The notes beneath the pieces are model-generated. The model saw nothing but the letters and a program-made list of their open reading frames with translations. It did not search any database and had not been told where the DNA came from. A stretch of DNA of 34,091 nt from Gammaproteobacteria bacterium CG11_big_fil_rev_8_21_14_0_20_46_22 (GTDB lineage: Bacteria; Pseudomonadota; Gammaproteobacteria; UBA12402). Of this stretch, positions 32,983 through 34,091 are shown in pieces (position 1 is the stretch's first letter; each line of letters starts with the position of its first letter). The stretch covers positions 1 through 34,091 of the forward strand of contig PCWT01000032.1 of the NCBI GenBank assembly GCA_002796245.1, in the 5' to 3' direction. The position numbers and the translations under genes are program-made.

Positions 32983-33315
32983 TCAACAAGCAACTGCTAT
33001 ATTAAGATGCAAGCCTAACGCCTTAAAAATAGAACTCAACGTATCAAGCCGAGGATTGCCCTTGCCAGACAAAAGGTAATAAAGGTGCTCACGATTGAGG
33101 TGGGTTTCTTTAGAAAGCCAACCAATGCCGCCTTGGGCCTCGGCTACATCCTTAATCGCTAACAATAATGCAGTTTTATCCTGGTCATCCTGATAAGCGT
33201 CTAATGCGGCTTGTAAATGTGCACAAGCCGCCTCTCTATCCTGCAAATGATTCTGTAGCCAATCATTATAATCACCGGTAATTTGCGTCACTTTTTTACT
33301 ATCAATCTTTCTCAC
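32983..33315 (-). CDS. Antitoxin of a RelE-type pair (Xre-like, addiction module antidote)
   Basis: 110 residues from the GTG at 33315, chosen because AAGGAG lies 7 nt upstream inside the toxin gene; the frame is open to a TTG further up. The segment AIKDVAEAQGGIGWLSKETHLNREHLYYLL-SGKGNPRLDTLSSIFKALGL is the helix-turn-helix of the addiction module antidote family. It should neutralise the toxin encoded just before it and bind the operator upstream. The two genes overlap by 14 nt. Confidence 0.88.
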   Translation of the reverse strand: MRKIDSKKVTQITGDYNDWLQNHLQDREAACAHLQAALDAYQDDQDKTALLLAIKDVAEAQGGIGWLSKETHLNREHLYYLLSGKGNPRLDTLSSIFKALGLHLNIAVAC

Positions 33316-33634
33316 GATACCGCTCCTTATAGTCTTGCCAATAAGTGATCGCTTGTTCAATATCGCCTTTTTGACTACGTTTACTACCGCCTAACAACAG
33401 CAAAATCACCTCTTTACCATGCTCACCAAAGTAAACACGATACCCTGGACCAAAATGGATCCTTAGCTCAAAAACACCCTTACCCACTCGCTTGTAATCT
33501 CCGCGCTGTCCTAAACTTAATCGTCTAACGCGGTTATTAATTTGCGCTTGTGCCTTTAAATCTTTAAGCGACTCAACCCAAACAAGAAACGGATGCTTGC
33601 CATTTTTTGCCTGATATAGCCTGAGTGTTTTCAT
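33302..33634 (-). CDS. RelE/ParE-superfamily toxin (addiction module killer protein, Gp49-like)
   Basis: 110 residues with the family pattern: FLVWVESLKDLKAQAQINNR, RRLSLGQRGDYKRVGKGVFE, LRIHFGPGYRVYFG, then LLLLGGSKRSQKGDIEQA. These toxins are expected to act on mRNA or gyrase; the target is not predictable here. The ATG has AAGGG upstream and the gene is first in the operon, with the antitoxin overlapping its end. The length is normal and nothing is visibly missing. Confidence 0.9.
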   Translation of the reverse strand: MKTLRLYQAKNGKHPFLVWVESLKDLKAQAQINNRVRRLSLGQRGDYKRVGKGVFELRIHFGPGYRVYFGEHGKEVILLLLGGSKRSQKGDIEQAITYWQDYKERYREKD

Positions 33635-33656
33635 AAAAACCCTTAACCTGCCTGTG

Positions 33657-33685
33657 ATTGTAGTTTAAAAACCACAATTCGTCAA
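33657..33685 (-). promoter_or_regulatory. Promoter and operator of the second toxin-antitoxin operon
   Basis: On the minus strand TTGACG (33685-33680) and TACAAT (33662-33657) are 17 bp apart. A 22-bp inverted repeat (arms ATTGTAGTTT and AAACCACAAT, one mismatch, 2-nt centre, 33657-33678) covers the -10 and most of the spacer, fitting repression by the antitoxin. Confidence 0.75.
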
Positions 33686-33810
33686 CATACCGCCTTTACA
33701 CAGGAGCTTGTTTTAAAATCAAACTCAGAGTGAGCATGGCAAGGATGAAGTCTGCTCGCCAGCCTCTACGAGAGCTGGTCAGTGAGGACTGCAAACATCC
33801 GGGCTTTCTT

Positions 33811-34091
33811 CTAAGAATCTTTATGGCTAAAAAGCAAACAGGTTTTTAGCGCCCTTGCGCTATCAATCTGCTCTTCATTCGGGCAGGCGTTAAGAACCGG
33901 TAAAGCAAACTCATTTCTTTGATATCTCGAGAGAACAGCATTAATAGGTTCTTGCTTATCAATCATCACTGATTGAGGTTTGTCATTTAGATCACGATAG
34001 TGAAGCTTCCAGTGGCCGCTCAACCCAAACCGCGAAACACGCTCAAATACAACCGCCTGTCCAAGCTCCACCAGCCGCAGTTCATCTTTTG
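33811..34091 (-). CDS. Unknown protein, C-terminal part (N-terminus off window)
   Basis: The minus-strand frame is open from the window edge (KDELRLVELGQAVVFERV...) to the TAA at 33811, about 93 residues. A GTG at 34071 could start a shorter form, but the reading before it (KDELRL) continues smoothly, so the gene most likely begins outside. The sequence mixes strands and helices (GHWKLHYRDLNDKPQSVMID, ALPVLNACPNEEQIDSARAL) with no motif I recognise. It is followed by a hairpin at 33759-33778 without a T-run. Confidence 0.5.
   Translation of the reverse strand, partial: KDELRLVELGQAVVFERVSRFGLSGHWKLHYRDLNDKPQSVMIDKQEPINAVLSRYQRNEFALPVLNACPNEEQIDSARALKTCLLFSHKDS

Noticed and set aside
33759-33778. 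Hairpin after the partial gene at the right edge as a terminator
   Set aside because: The stem has a bulge and no T-run follows it on the minus strand.

Overview
The window is a stretch of bacterial chromosome with gammaproteobacterial gene order. Its core is the translation, envelope and lipid A cluster rpsB-tsf-pyrH-frr-uppS-cdsA-bamA-skp-lpxD-fabZ-lpxA-rnhB, which also indicates a Gram-negative outer membrane. A Legionellales or Coxiella-like relative is my guess from gene style only; no 16S or other phylogenetic marker was compared.

Layout. (1) 1-3861, minus strand: the 5' part of a large exported protein (barrel-like N-terminus, then Ig-like repeats) that runs off the window, and a separate outer-membrane barrel protein. 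(2) 4176-7292, plus strand: a 1038-residue protein of unknown function in which one ~185-residue domain appears twice, on either side of a Gln/Arg-rich then Pro/Ala-rich linker, followed by a coiled coil. (3) 7424-10870, plus strand: dnaE with a clear sigma-70 promoter, convergent with a small secreted Cys-containing protein. (4) 11425-21640, minus strand: the rpsB-to-rnhB cluster, tightly packed with several 8-nt overlaps. dxr, rseP and lpxB, usually present in this cluster, are absent, and dnaE is flipped. (5) 21777-24387: an intergenic repeat region, two small outer-membrane barrel proteins, sodB, a 162-bp inverted-repeat element with TA flanks, and several intrinsic terminators. (6) 24479-29571: a LysR-type regulator divergent from a barrel protein gene, then class I ribonucleotide reductase nrdA-nrdB (minus). 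The nrd promoter carries phased NrdR-like boxes and a perfect DnaA box. (7) 29711-34091: an accessory zone with a decayed transposase, a truncated alpha/beta hydrolase, a higBA toxin-antitoxin pair, an SDR oxidoreductase, a second RelE/Xre-type pair with a HigA remnant behind it, and a partial unknown gene at the edge.

How the parts relate. The central cluster links ribosome and elongation factor supply, UMP kinase, ribosome recycling, isoprenoid carrier and phospholipid precursor synthesis, barrel assembly (BamA, Skp) and the first steps of lipid A synthesis. Four or more barrel or adhesin-like proteins in the window would be clients of that assembly route. The two toxin-antitoxin operons share one promoter plan (TTGAC-like -35, 17-bp spacer, TACAAT, with an inverted repeat in or over the spacer), suggesting autoregulation of both.

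The least explained items are the duplicated-domain protein at 4176, the exact 75-bp repeats near 21.9-22.0 kb, and BamA, whose usually conserved VRGF/Y arginine is alanine.
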